Notes: generated by a model not told the origin, from the letters alone. A DNA stretch of 5,317 nucleotides from Alistipes sp. (GCA_029051915.1 JAIDKM010000046.1:1-5317), one strand, 5' to 3'; counted from the first letter of the stretch, positions 1-4,935 are shown. A program made the numbers and translations.

Positions 1-1
1 G

Positions 2-498
2 ATCTATGTAGCCAACGAAGACGGCGACAAACTTTGGGCTGCGCTCTGGAAGCGGGTGCGGAATACGGGCTGAAGAACATCGGCCTGGGAGCCCGCGACA
101 CGCTGCGGCTGGAAAAAGGCTTCTGCCTCTATGGCAACGACATCGACGACACGACCTCGCCCATCGAAGCGGGGCTGGGCTGGATCACGAAGTTCGCCGA
201 CGGCAAAGAGTTCATCGACCGTCCGCTGATGGAGCGTCAGAAAGCCGAAGGCGTGGCGCACAAGCTGGTGGGATTCAAGATGATCGACCGCGGCATACCG
301 CGTCATGGCTATGCGCTGGCGTCGCCTGCCGGAGAACGGCTCGGCCACGTTACGTCGGGCACGATGTCGCCCTGCCTGAAGGTCGGATTCGGCCTGGGCT
401 ACGTGGCGGCGGAGTTCGCCAAACCGGGAACCGAAATCGCGGTGGTGATCCGCGAAAAACCGGTCAAAGCCGAAGTGGTGAAGATTCCCTTCGTATAA
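2..498 (+). CDS. gcvT: Aminomethyltransferase (glycine cleavage system T protein), C-terminal part with an apparent frameshift
   Basis: GcvT takes the aminomethyl group from lipoyl-GcvH and passes its one-carbon unit to tetrahydrofolate, releasing ammonia, in the cytoplasmic glycine cleavage complex. Only about the last 165 of roughly 360 residues are present; the rest lies before the window. The family signature is clear: [13 protein letters not shown], then a [18 protein letters not shown] stretch, then [17 protein letters not shown] and [13 protein letters not shown] near the C-terminus, with stop TAA at 496-498. Bases 2-46 read [15 protein letters not shown] in one frame. The match continues as [17 protein letters not shown] in the next frame, so one base appears to be missing at about 44-48. 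This is either a sequencing or assembly error at the window edge or a real lesion. The remainder is intact and well conserved, which favours error. A strong terminator follows. Confidence 0.93.
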   Translation, partial: LCSQRRRRQTLGCALEAGAEYGLKNIGLGARDTLRLEKGFCLYGNDIDDTTSPIEAGLGWITKFADGKEFIDRPLMERQKAEGVAHKLVGFKMIDRGIPRHGYALASPAGERLGHVTSGTMSPCLKVGFGLGYVAAEFAKPGTEIAVVIREKPVKAEVVKIPFV

Positions 499-517
499 CG
501 CATACGGACGAACGACG

Positions 518-554
518 ACTCCGGGAAACGAACCGTTTCCCGGAGTTTTTATTT
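518..554 (+). terminator. Intrinsic terminator of gcvT
   Basis: A perfect 12-bp inverted repeat, CTCCGGGAAACG (519-530) and CGTTTCCCGGAG (534-545), encloses the three-base loop AAC. It is followed at once by TTTTTATTT. The structure lies 20 bases after the gcvT stop and is a textbook Rho-independent terminator on the plus strand. It separates gcvT from the DHOD-like gene, so the latter probably has its own promoter. I could not find a convincing Bacteroidetes-type promoter (TTTG / TAnnTTTG) in 555-610. Confidence 0.93.
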
Positions 555-610
555 CGAGACGGGCTGCCGGGAGGGGTTCGGCATGATAATCGCGGTAGGC
601 CGAATCGAAT

Positions 611-1582
611 ATGAAAACGCATTATCTTGGACTGGAGCTGGCGTCGCCCGTTGTGGTGGCCAGCTCGCCTTATACCGCGACCCGGGAAAATATCGAAAAA
701 TGCGCGGCACAGGGGGCCGGTGCCATGGTGCTGAAGTCGATCTTCGAGGAACAGGTGCTGCGGCGTACGGCGGCGTACGACTACCGATCGCAAGGGATGG
801 GCGACTCGGGCGAGTATCTGGAGAGCTATCTCGGCGACGAATACAAACTGGAATTCCTCCGCCTGATCGGCGATGCCCGCAAGACCGGACTGCCCGTCAT
901 AGCCAGCATCAACTGCGTATCGGCCGGCGAGGGGTGGATCGACTATGCTGCGGCGATGGCCGATGCCGGGGCTTCGGCGCTGGAGCTGAACATCTTCCTG
1001 CAACCGGCCGACCCGAAGCGTCCGGCGCAGCAAATCGAAAGCGATTACACGGCGATCGTCCGGCAGGTGGCCGGTGCGGTGCGGATTCCGGTGTCGGTGA
1101 AGCTGCCGATGCGGCTGACCAACGTGCTGGCGCTGGCCGACGCGCTGCATGGCTGCGGAGCCCGGGGTGCGGTGCTTTTCAACCGATATTTCGAACCGGA
1201 CATCGACATCGAACGCCTGGAGTTCGTGGCGGGCGATCCGTTCAGTGAACCCTCCGAATTGCGGAACGTGCTGCGCAGTACGGCGCTCTGCACGTCGGCT
1301 GTGCCGGAGCTGGACGTAGCCGTCTCCACGGGCGTACACGACGGCGAAGCGGCGGTCAAGGCGCTGCTGTGCGGTGCCCGGGCGGTGCAGGTATGCACGG
1401 CGATTCATCGCTCGGGGTACGAGGCGATCGCGGAGATCGGCCGCTTTGTGGACGAATGGGCCGCGCGGCACGGATTCGCGGCTCTTGAAGAGTTCTACGG
1501 CAAGCTGAACTACGGCGAGATCGGCGACGCCCTGTTTCAGCGGGTGCAATACATGAAACATTACCCCGCCGGCGCGGAGTAG
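611..1582 (+). CDS. Dihydroorotate dehydrogenase-like flavoprotein, probably not a true PyrD
   Basis: This 323-residue protein has the TIM-barrel FMN fold of class 1 dihydroorotate dehydrogenases. The start MKTHYLGLELASPVVVASSP (first strand, residues 1-20) resembles the family's usual N-terminus, supporting ATG 611. Other matches are FEEQ (45-48), a conserved loop INCVSAGEGW (100-109), SVKLP (162-166, likely the FMN-contacting lysine strand), LFNRYFEPDID (189-199) and the FMN phosphate-binding end STGVHDGEAAVKALLCGARAVQV (starting at residue 239). True class 1 enzymes have an N-x-S-C-P-N type loop carrying the catalytic Cys or Ser. Here the equivalent place reads ELNIFLQPADP (125-135), without it. 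This matches the DHOD-like family (the PRK07565 / cd04739 type, from memory), which is thought to bind FMN but may lack DHODH activity. The electron acceptor and substrate are unknown. The gene stands alone between terminators and converges on the HD-domain gene. Confidence 0.9.
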   Translation: MKTHYLGLELASPVVVASSPYTATRENIEKCAAQGAGAMVLKSIFEEQVLRRTAAYDYRSQGMGDSGEYLESYLGDEYKLEFLRLIGDARKTGLPVIASINCVSAGEGWIDYAAAMADAGASALELNIFLQPADPKRPAQQIESDYTAIVRQVAGAVRIPVSVKLPMRLTNVLALADALHGCGARGAVLFNRYFEPDIDIERLEFVAGDPFSEPSELRNVLRSTALCTSAVPELDVAVSTGVHDGEAAVKALLCGARAVQVCTAIHRSGYEAIAEIGRFVDEWAARHGFAALEEFYGKLNYGEIGDALFQRVQYMKHYPAGAE

Positions 1583-1585
1583 CGG

Positions 1586-2233
1586 CTATCGGGCCGTTTC
1601 CCGGTTTTTCCTTTGGTCCGTTTCTTGGTTGTAGATGGCGTCGAAGCGCCGGCGCAGCGCCTCCGGATTGCGGATCAGCGCGCGCAGCTCCCCGAGCCGC
1701 CGGGCGTTGTCGGAGAAGGGAATCCAGAGCCGCAGGTAACCGCCGTCGGCGTATTTCCGTTCCAGGTGTTCGCGGCAGCGGGCATATTGTCCCTCGCGGT
1801 CGAGGGCCGGGAAGTGCTCCAACCCGTATTGCACGGTGCGGCGCAGGACGGTTTCGGGATCGATGCAGCGGTCGGCTTCGGCGACGATCCGGCCGTAGAT
1901 CGAACGGGGTTCATGTTCGGACGAGGCGCGATGATCCTCGACGGCCTCGCGCATGACGACGAGCTGCTCGTCGGAGAACCAGCTGCGCAGCACGGAGTCG
2001 GACGTCAGGATTTCGCCCGAGCGGAGGTGGTGGCGTTCGCGGCCGTCGGCCAGTCCGAGGTCGTGGTAGGCAGCGATGGTGCAGACCATGTCGAGGTCGA
2101 CGTCGTAATGGGCGGCCAGCGTCAGGCTCTGTTCGATGACCGTGCGGGCGTGATCCGTGCGGTGCGCCGCATCGAAAGTCTCGTAACGGGGCAGGATTTC
2201 GCACTCGATGTAGGCGAGCAATTCAGGATTCAT
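1586..2233 (-). CDS. HD-domain phosphohydrolase, substrate unknown
   Basis: This is a 215-residue soluble protein of the HD metal-dependent phosphohydrolase superfamily. Candidate metal ligands appear in the expected order: H28 (in RTDHA), H57-D58 (in AAYHDLGL), H68/H69 (in RERHHLRSGEIL), H101 (in AVEDHRASS) and D121 (in VAEADRCID). The spacing resembles small YpgQ/YedJ-like HD hydrolases rather than the RNase Y HD domain. The C-terminal third (about 150-215) has an HLERKYADGGYLRLWIPF stretch and a charged tail, and I do not recognise a second domain. No signal peptide or membrane segment is seen. Start ATG 2233 gives MNPELLAYIE, with no better downstream Met. It lies downstream of rny, but a strong terminator ends only about 15 bases before the ATG, so expression depends on readthrough or on an overlapping promoter. 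Function beyond hydrolysis of a phosphate compound cannot be assigned. Confidence 0.85.
   Translation of the reverse strand: MNPELLAYIECEILPRYETFDAAHRTDHARTVIEQSLTLAAHYDVDLDMVCTIAAYHDLGLADGRERHHLRSGEILTSDSVLRSWFSDEQLVVMREAVEDHRASSEHEPRSIYGRIVAEADRCIDPETVLRRTVQYGLEHFPALDREGQYARCREHLERKYADGGYLRLWIPFSDNARRLGELRALIRNPEALRRRFDAIYNQETDQRKNRETAR
1588..1613 (+). terminator. Probable intrinsic terminator of the DHOD-like gene, inside the 3' end of the HD gene
   Basis: ATCGGG (1588-1593) pairs with CCCGGT (1600-1605) across a six-base loop, with one T·G wobble, and is followed by TTTTCCTTT. It begins 6 bases after the DHOD-like stop codon, so it is well placed to end plus-strand transcription. The same bases encode the last residues of the convergent HD-domain protein. 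The stem is only 6 bp, so this is a moderate call. Confidence 0.5.
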
Positions 2234-2237
2234 GGCA

Positions 2238-2268
2238 CGAAGGTACGAAAAAAGTCCGCCTCAGAAAA
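2238..2268 (-). promoter_or_regulatory. Possible weak promoter of the HD-domain gene, overlapping the rny terminator
   Basis: On the minus strand TACCTTCG (2245-2238) matches the Bacteroidetes -7 element TAnnTTTG at five of six fixed positions. A TTTT lies 19 bases upstream (2268-2265), where TTTG would be expected. A start about 7 bases downstream would fall at the ATG itself, giving a leaderless mRNA. The -33 match is poor, so this is only a candidate. Confidence 0.25.
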
Positions 2269-2277
2269 GGCGGACTT
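2248..2277 (-). terminator. Intrinsic terminator of rny
   Basis: AAGTCCGCC (minus strand, 2277-2269) and GGCGGACTT (2260-2252) form a perfect 9-bp stem around the loop TTTTCTGA. The transcript then continues into a T-run (2253-2248) followed by CGTACC. This is a strong Rho-independent terminator about 47 bases after the rny stop codon. It ends about 15 bases before the ATG of the downstream HD gene. Confidence 0.9.
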
Positions 2278-2287
2278 GCTGTTTGCA

Positions 2288-2307
2288 GGGGGCCCAGTCC
2301 GGCCCCT
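2288..2307. other. Short GC-rich hairpin after rny
   Basis: GGGGCC (2289-2294) and GGCCCC (2301-2306) form a 6-bp inverted repeat with a six-base loop, 17 bases after the rny stop codon. No T-run follows on either strand, so by itself it is not an intrinsic terminator. It could protect the 3' end of the rny message together with the stronger terminator just downstream. Confidence 0.4.
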
Positions 2308-2323
2308 CCTTCTCGGCACCCGG

Positions 2324-3874
2324 CTATTTGGCGTATGACACCGCGCGCGTCTCGCGGATGACGGTGATCTTCACCTGACCGGGGTAGGTCATTTCGTCCT
2401 GGATCTTCTTGGCGATGTCGTGCGAGAGGCTCTCCGACTCCTGGTCGGTGAGCTTGTCAGCGCCGACGATCACGCGCAGCTCGCGGCCCGCCTGGATGGC
2501 GTAGGTCTTGACGACGCCGGGGTACGACAGCGCGATGTCCTCCATCTCCTTGAGTCGCTTGATGTAGCTTTCGACGACCTCGCGGCGGGCACCGGGACGG
2601 GCACCCGAAATGGCGTCGCAGACCTGGATGATGGGAGCGATGAGCGACGTCATCTCCACCTCGTCGTGGTGGGCGCCGATGGCGTTGCAGACTTCGGGTT
2701 TCTCCTTGAACTTCTCGGCGAGCTTCATGCCGATGATTGCGTGCGGCAATTCGGGTTCGTCGTCGGGCACCTTGCCGATGTCGTGCAGGAGACCTGCGCG
2801 GCGTGCGATCTTGGGGTTGAGGCCCAGCTCGGAAGCCATGATGCCGGCCAAGTTGGCCGTCTCGCGGGCGTGCTGCAGGAGATTCTGACCGTAGGACGAA
2901 CGATATTTCATCTTGCCGATCATGCGGATCAGCTCGGGATGCAGGCCATGGATACCCAAGTCGATGGTCGTGCGTTTGCCGACCTCGACGATCTCCTCCT
3001 CGATCTGCTTCTGGACTTTCGAGACGACCTCCTCGATGCGGGCGGGGTGGATGCGGCCGTCGGTAACCAACTGGTGGAGCGACAGGCGCGCGATCTCGCG
3101 GCGTACGGGGTCGAAGCCGCTGAGGATGATGGCCTCGGGAGTGTCGTCGACGATGATCTCGATGCCCGTGGCGGCCTCCAGGGCGCGGATGTTGCGGCCC
3201 TCGCGACCGATGATGCGGCCCTTGACCTCGTCGCTCTCGATGTTGAAGACCGTAACGGCGTTTTCGATGGCTGTCTCTGTGGCGACGCGCTGGATCGAGG
3301 CGACGATGATGCGCTTGGCCTCTTTCGAGGCGGTCATCTTGGCCTCCTCGATCGTCTCGTTGATGTAGGCGGCGGCTTCGGTCTTGGCCTCGGCCTTCAT
3401 GTTCTCGATCAGGATGTTCTTGGCATCTTCGGAACTCATGCCCGAGATCTGCTCGAGCCGCACGTTCTGCTCGCGCATCATCTGGTCGATCTCCTCCTTC
3501 TTGTGTTCGAGCATCTGCATCTGGTTGTGCATCTGCTCCTTGAGCCGCTCGTTGTCGCGCATCTTGTTGTCGAGGTCGCGCTGCTGGTTCTGCAGGTTCT
3601 GCTCGATCTGGCGGGCACGCTGCTCGCTCTGGGCGATCTTCTGGTTGCGCTCGTTGCACTGGCGGTCATGCTCGCTCTTGAGCTGCATGAACTTCTCTTT
3701 GGCCTGCAGGATCTTCTCCTTCTTGATCATCTCGGCCTCGGCCTCGGCCTCCCGGAGGGCCGTTTCGCGCCGTTTGCGGATCGACATCCGGGCCACGAAG
3801 TTCGTAACCACGGCATAGATCGCCACGGCACCTACGGCGGAAATGCAGCAGGCAATTAAAATGGTGGTATTCAT
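2324..3874 (-). CDS. rny: Ribonuclease Y
   Basis: RNase Y is a membrane-anchored endoribonuclease that starts mRNA decay and processing. The 516 residues match the family's usual length (about 520). Domains in order: an N-terminal membrane segment (about 4-27, [19 protein letters not shown]) followed by the basic SIRKRR; a long charged coiled coil (about 35-170, rich in Glu, Gln, Lys and Arg); a KH RNA-binding domain with the loop [12 protein letters not shown] (219-230); and an HD catalytic domain with [10 protein letters not shown] (335-344), HDIGK (364-368, metal-binding H364-D365), AHHDE (401-405) and a C-terminal region ending SYAK. No truncation or missing key residue is seen. Start ATG 3874 places the membrane segment at the N-terminus as in the family. 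The gene follows the 6S RNA gene on the same strand, with an 80-base leader holding a strong hairpin, and ends in an intrinsic terminator. Confidence 0.98.
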   Translation of the reverse strand: MNTTILIACCISAVGAVAIYAVVTNFVARMSIRKRRETALREAEAEAEMIKKEKILQAKEKFMQLKSEHDRQCNERNQKIAQSEQRARQIEQNLQNQQRDLDNKMRDNERLKEQMHNQMQMLEHKKEEIDQMMREQNVRLEQISGMSSEDAKNILIENMKAEAKTEAAAYINETIEEAKMTASKEAKRIIVASIQRVATETAIENAVTVFNIESDEVKGRIIGREGRNIRALEAATGIEIIVDDTPEAIILSGFDPVRREIARLSLHQLVTDGRIHPARIEEVVSKVQKQIEEEIVEVGKRTTIDLGIHGLHPELIRMIGKMKYRSSYGQNLLQHARETANLAGIMASELGLNPKIARRAGLLHDIGKVPDDEPELPHAIIGMKLAEKFKEKPEVCNAIGAHHDEVEMTSLIAPIIQVCDAISGARPGARREVVESYIKRLKEMEDIALSYPGVVKTYAIQAGRELRVIVGADKLTDQESESLSHDIAKKIQDEMTYPGQVKITVIRETRAVSYAK

Positions 3875-3915
3875 TGAATTCGGTATGCTTTATAATAAAG
3901 TTTCACAATCGTTGC
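3875..3915 (-). promoter_or_regulatory. AT-rich leader immediately upstream of rny, possible promoter
   Basis: This stretch is much more AT-rich than its surroundings and contains the short palindrome CTTTATTATAAAG (minus strand, 3900-3888). A TTG occurs about 20 bases before a TACC, but no good TAnnTTTG is present and no Shine-Dalgarno sequence is obvious, which is common in this phylum. It is a plausible start or ribosome-loading region for rny. I cannot place a start site. Confidence 0.3.
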
Positions 3916-3960
3916 TTTTCTGCCGGGAGGCCTCGGCGGCGAGTCCCTCCGTGCAGAAAA
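3916..3960 (-). promoter_or_regulatory. Strong nested hairpin between 6S RNA and rny
   Basis: On the minus strand TTTTCTGC (3960-3953) pairs perfectly with GCAGAAAA (3923-3916). Inside, GGAGG pairs with CCTCC and CTCG with CGAG, around the loop CCGC, giving about 17 bp in three blocks. The T-rich side is 5' and the A-rich side 3', the reverse of an intrinsic terminator, so it should not stop transcription toward rny. Its 5' arm is part of the U-tract of the 6S terminator. It may be a 5' stabilising or processing element of rny mRNA. Confidence 0.6.
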
Positions 3961-3987
3961 AAATGAAAAACCGCATAGGATTCCTTA
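3957..3987 (-). terminator. 3' end / terminator of 6S RNA
   Basis: The 3' half of the 6S closing stem ends with GCGG at 3971. It is followed by TTTTT, CA and TTTTTTT (3970-3957). The stem partner lies about 175 bases upstream, so termination depends on the long-range closing helix instead of a local hairpin. A transcript starting inside the 6S gene would lack the 5' arm and might read through into rny. Confidence 0.6.
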
Positions 3988-4163
3988 GTCTTGTTTGACG
4001 AATCTGCAAGATAAGTCATGTGTGGAGTCTCCGACAATCGCAACCTTCCACCGGTACGCCGGAGCGTACGCCCGCGAGGGCCGAGGCCTGGTTTTGAAGC
4101 GCCGCGAGTTGCTCCAATATAAGAAGTGTTCAGTTTCGCAAAGCTGTAAGGAATCTATGCGGG
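3957..4163 (-). ncRNA. ssrS: 6S RNA (RNA polymerase-binding regulatory RNA)
   Basis: 6S RNA imitates an open promoter and binds the housekeeping RNA polymerase holoenzyme, mainly in stationary phase. On the minus strand the 5' arm CCGCATAG/ATTCCTTA (4162-4147) pairs with TAAGGAAT and CTATGCGG (3987-3971): 16 bp with one bulged C (3979). A large open bubble follows (about 4146-4117 opposite 4022-3988). Next is an apical arm: TGGAG (4116-4112) with CTCCA (4027-4023), CAA with TTG, TCGC (4107-4104) with GCGA (4041-4038), CTTC with GAAG, and a tip hairpin GTACGC/GCGTAC (4069-4064 with 4059-4054, loop TCCG). The 3' end runs into TTTTTCATTTTTTT. Length is about 193 nt to the stem end, or about 207 with the tail, close to the E. 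coli RNA (184 nt). Position just downstream of zapA matches ssrS in many bacteria. I recall that Bacteroidales 6S RNA was first listed as the 'Bacteroidales-1' motif, but cannot check this. No good protein ORF lies here. The call rests on structure and context, not on an alignment. Confidence 0.85.
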
Positions 4164-4188
4164 TAGATTCTTCGTATGTAAAAGAACG
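4163..4188 (-). promoter_or_regulatory. Candidate 6S RNA promoter
   Basis: On the minus strand CGTTCTTTTACATA (4188-4175) matches, with one change, CGTTCTTTTACGTA (4955-4942), which lies in the spacer and first bases of the -7 element of the zapB-like promoter. Aligning the two puts the expected start at about 4163, exactly where the 6S closing stem begins. However, the aligned -7 element (TACGAAGA) departs from TAnnTTTG and no TTTG is found upstream. The 6S RNA may alternatively be cut from a zapA transcript. Confidence 0.4.
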
Positions 4189-4200
4189 TTCGGATGCTCC

Positions 4201-4213
4201 TCACTCCCCGAGG
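4201..4213 (-). other. Small hairpin at the zapA stop codon
   Basis: CTCCC and GGGAG (plus-strand positions 4205-4209 and 4213-4217) form a 5-bp stem with loop CGA just before the zapA stop codon. No T-run follows on the minus strand, so it is not a terminator. No other barrier is seen between zapA and the 6S RNA, so zapA transcripts probably read into the 6S gene. Confidence 0.25.
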
Positions 4214-4500
4214 GAGTTCAGGTAGGCGTCCAGCTCTTCGTCGAGCCGGCCGAGCCGGTTCAGGTCGTCGTCGCCCAGTTCGCGGCCCTGCCGCGTGGCT
4301 ACATTGGCTATGGCGAACTTGAGCGCCGCTATCGAGAGATAGTCCTGCTCGCCCCAGTCGCGGATATTCTGCTCCCGGATCAGCGAGAGGTAGTTGTTGA
4401 CCTCCCGTTCGGCCAGACGGTATATTTCCTCTTTTCCGCTCTCGATATTGAACGGATAGCTTTTGCCTGCTATTTTGAGCGTAACCGCCTGTTTCGCCAT
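4201..4500 (-). CDS. zapA: Cell division protein ZapA
   Basis: ZapA binds FtsZ in the cytoplasm and cross-links its filaments in the Z-ring. This is a 99-residue protein (E. coli ZapA is 109). The N-terminal globular part, TLKIAGKSYPFNI (residues 7-19), followed by EEIYRLAEREVNNYL, is the typical ZapA beta-beta-alpha start. From about residue 30 to the end it is helical (YLSLIREQNI, LSIAALKFAIANVATRQ, LGRLDEELDAYLNSL), as expected for the dimerising coiled coil. ATG 4500 is chosen because MAKQAVTLKIAGKSYPF fits the family start; the frame stays open upstream to 4635, but the extension is basic and low in complexity and overlaps the upstream gene. It follows the coiled-coil gene by 101 bases, and 6S RNA lies directly downstream. 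Confidence 0.95.
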   Translation of the reverse strand: MAKQAVTLKIAGKSYPFNIESGKEEIYRLAEREVNNYLSLIREQNIRDWGEQDYLSIAALKFAIANVATRQGRELGDDDLNRLGRLDEELDAYLNSLGE

Positions 4501-4542
4501 CGTTTCGTCTTCTTTCGTTGCCGCCGGCTTCCGGGGCTGCGG

Positions 4543-4584
4543 CTCTCTCCTTGCTCCTCTCACCCTTTTAACTCCCCCTCCCTC
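4543..4584 (-). other. Purine-rich tract in the zapB-like/zapA spacer
   Basis: On the minus strand 38 of 42 bases are purines, including GGGAGGGGGAG and several AGGAG or GGAG blocks. It lies 43 or more bases before the zapA ATG, too far for an ordinary ribosome-binding site. It could be an upstream ribosome-loading or S1-type binding site, or a weakly G-quadruplex-prone segment. Only three runs of three or more G are seen, so a full three-layer quadruplex is not predicted. Confidence 0.35.
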
Positions 4585-4601
4585 GGTTGCAGAGGCCGGG
4601 A

Positions 4602-4898
4602 TTACTCTTCGGGCCTTTCGAGCAGCTTGATGCACTTGTCCACCTCCCGCATAAGACGGTTGACACGTGCCCGCGCCTTGTCGCGGTTTCGGCTCTCGCC
4701 GGCGAGCCCTTCGGCCAGCTGCATCCGCGCTACCTCGGCATCGAGTTCCCGCACCCGTGTTTCGAGCGCCCGGTTCTCGCTGCGCAGCGCGTCGCGCTGA
4801 AGAGTCAGTTCGGCGCAGAGTTCCTTCAGCTGCCGGTGTTCCCCGATCAATTGCCGGACGCGGGCCTCGATATTACCTATGACGCTTTTGTCGGCCAT
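4602..4898 (-). CDS. Small coiled-coil protein next to ZapA (ZapB-like, unnamed family)
   Basis: This is a 98-residue, highly charged, almost wholly helical protein with no membrane segment or signal peptide. Residues about 8-65 show heptad-like spacing of Leu, Val and Ile (IEARVRQLIGEHRQLKEL, LRSENRALETRVRELDAEV), predicting a coiled coil. The C-terminal part (about 72-94) has the pattern ARARVNRLMREVDKCIKLL, which I recall as conserved in the small protein encoded just before zapA in Bacteroidales. It resembles ZapB, the ZapA-binding coiled coil of E. coli, in size and style, but ZapB identity is inferred from context and not shown by homology. ATG 4898 lies about 31 bases after the predicted start of a strong promoter. 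It is the first gene of the zapA-6S group, with 101 bases before zapA. Confidence 0.8.
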   Translation of the reverse strand: MADKSVIGNIEARVRQLIGEHRQLKELCAELTLQRDALRSENRALETRVRELDAEVARMQLAEGLAGESRNRDKARARVNRLMREVDKCIKLLERPEE

Positions 4899-4935
4899 GC
4901 AGCGATCTTGCGGTGAGAATTCCGTGTTTTGTTTC

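Noticed and set aside
464..1561. 365-residue minus-strand open frame opposite the DHOD-like gene
   Set aside because: Arg/His-rich shadow of a GC-rich gene. It also runs across the gcvT terminator and shows no recognisable motif.
1613..2338. 241-residue plus-strand open frame opposite the HD gene
   Set aside because: It runs through the rny terminator and into the 3' end of rny. The minus-strand HD protein has clear motifs; this one has none.
2420..3859. 479-residue plus-strand open frame opposite rny
   Set aside because: It is antisense to the certain RNase Y gene. Its Leu/Asp/Val-rich repetitive composition is the complement of the coiled-coil codons, and no domain is seen.
3886..3915. 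Sigma70-like TTGTGA ... TATAAA promoter before rny
   Set aside because: The spacing between the two boxes is about 8 bases, far too short, and Bacteroidetes primary sigma uses different elements.
3995..4225. 76-residue plus-strand open frame in the zapA-rny gap
   Set aside because: It lies opposite the 6S RNA and the end of zapA. The sequence is better explained by RNA secondary structure, and the peptide has no family features.
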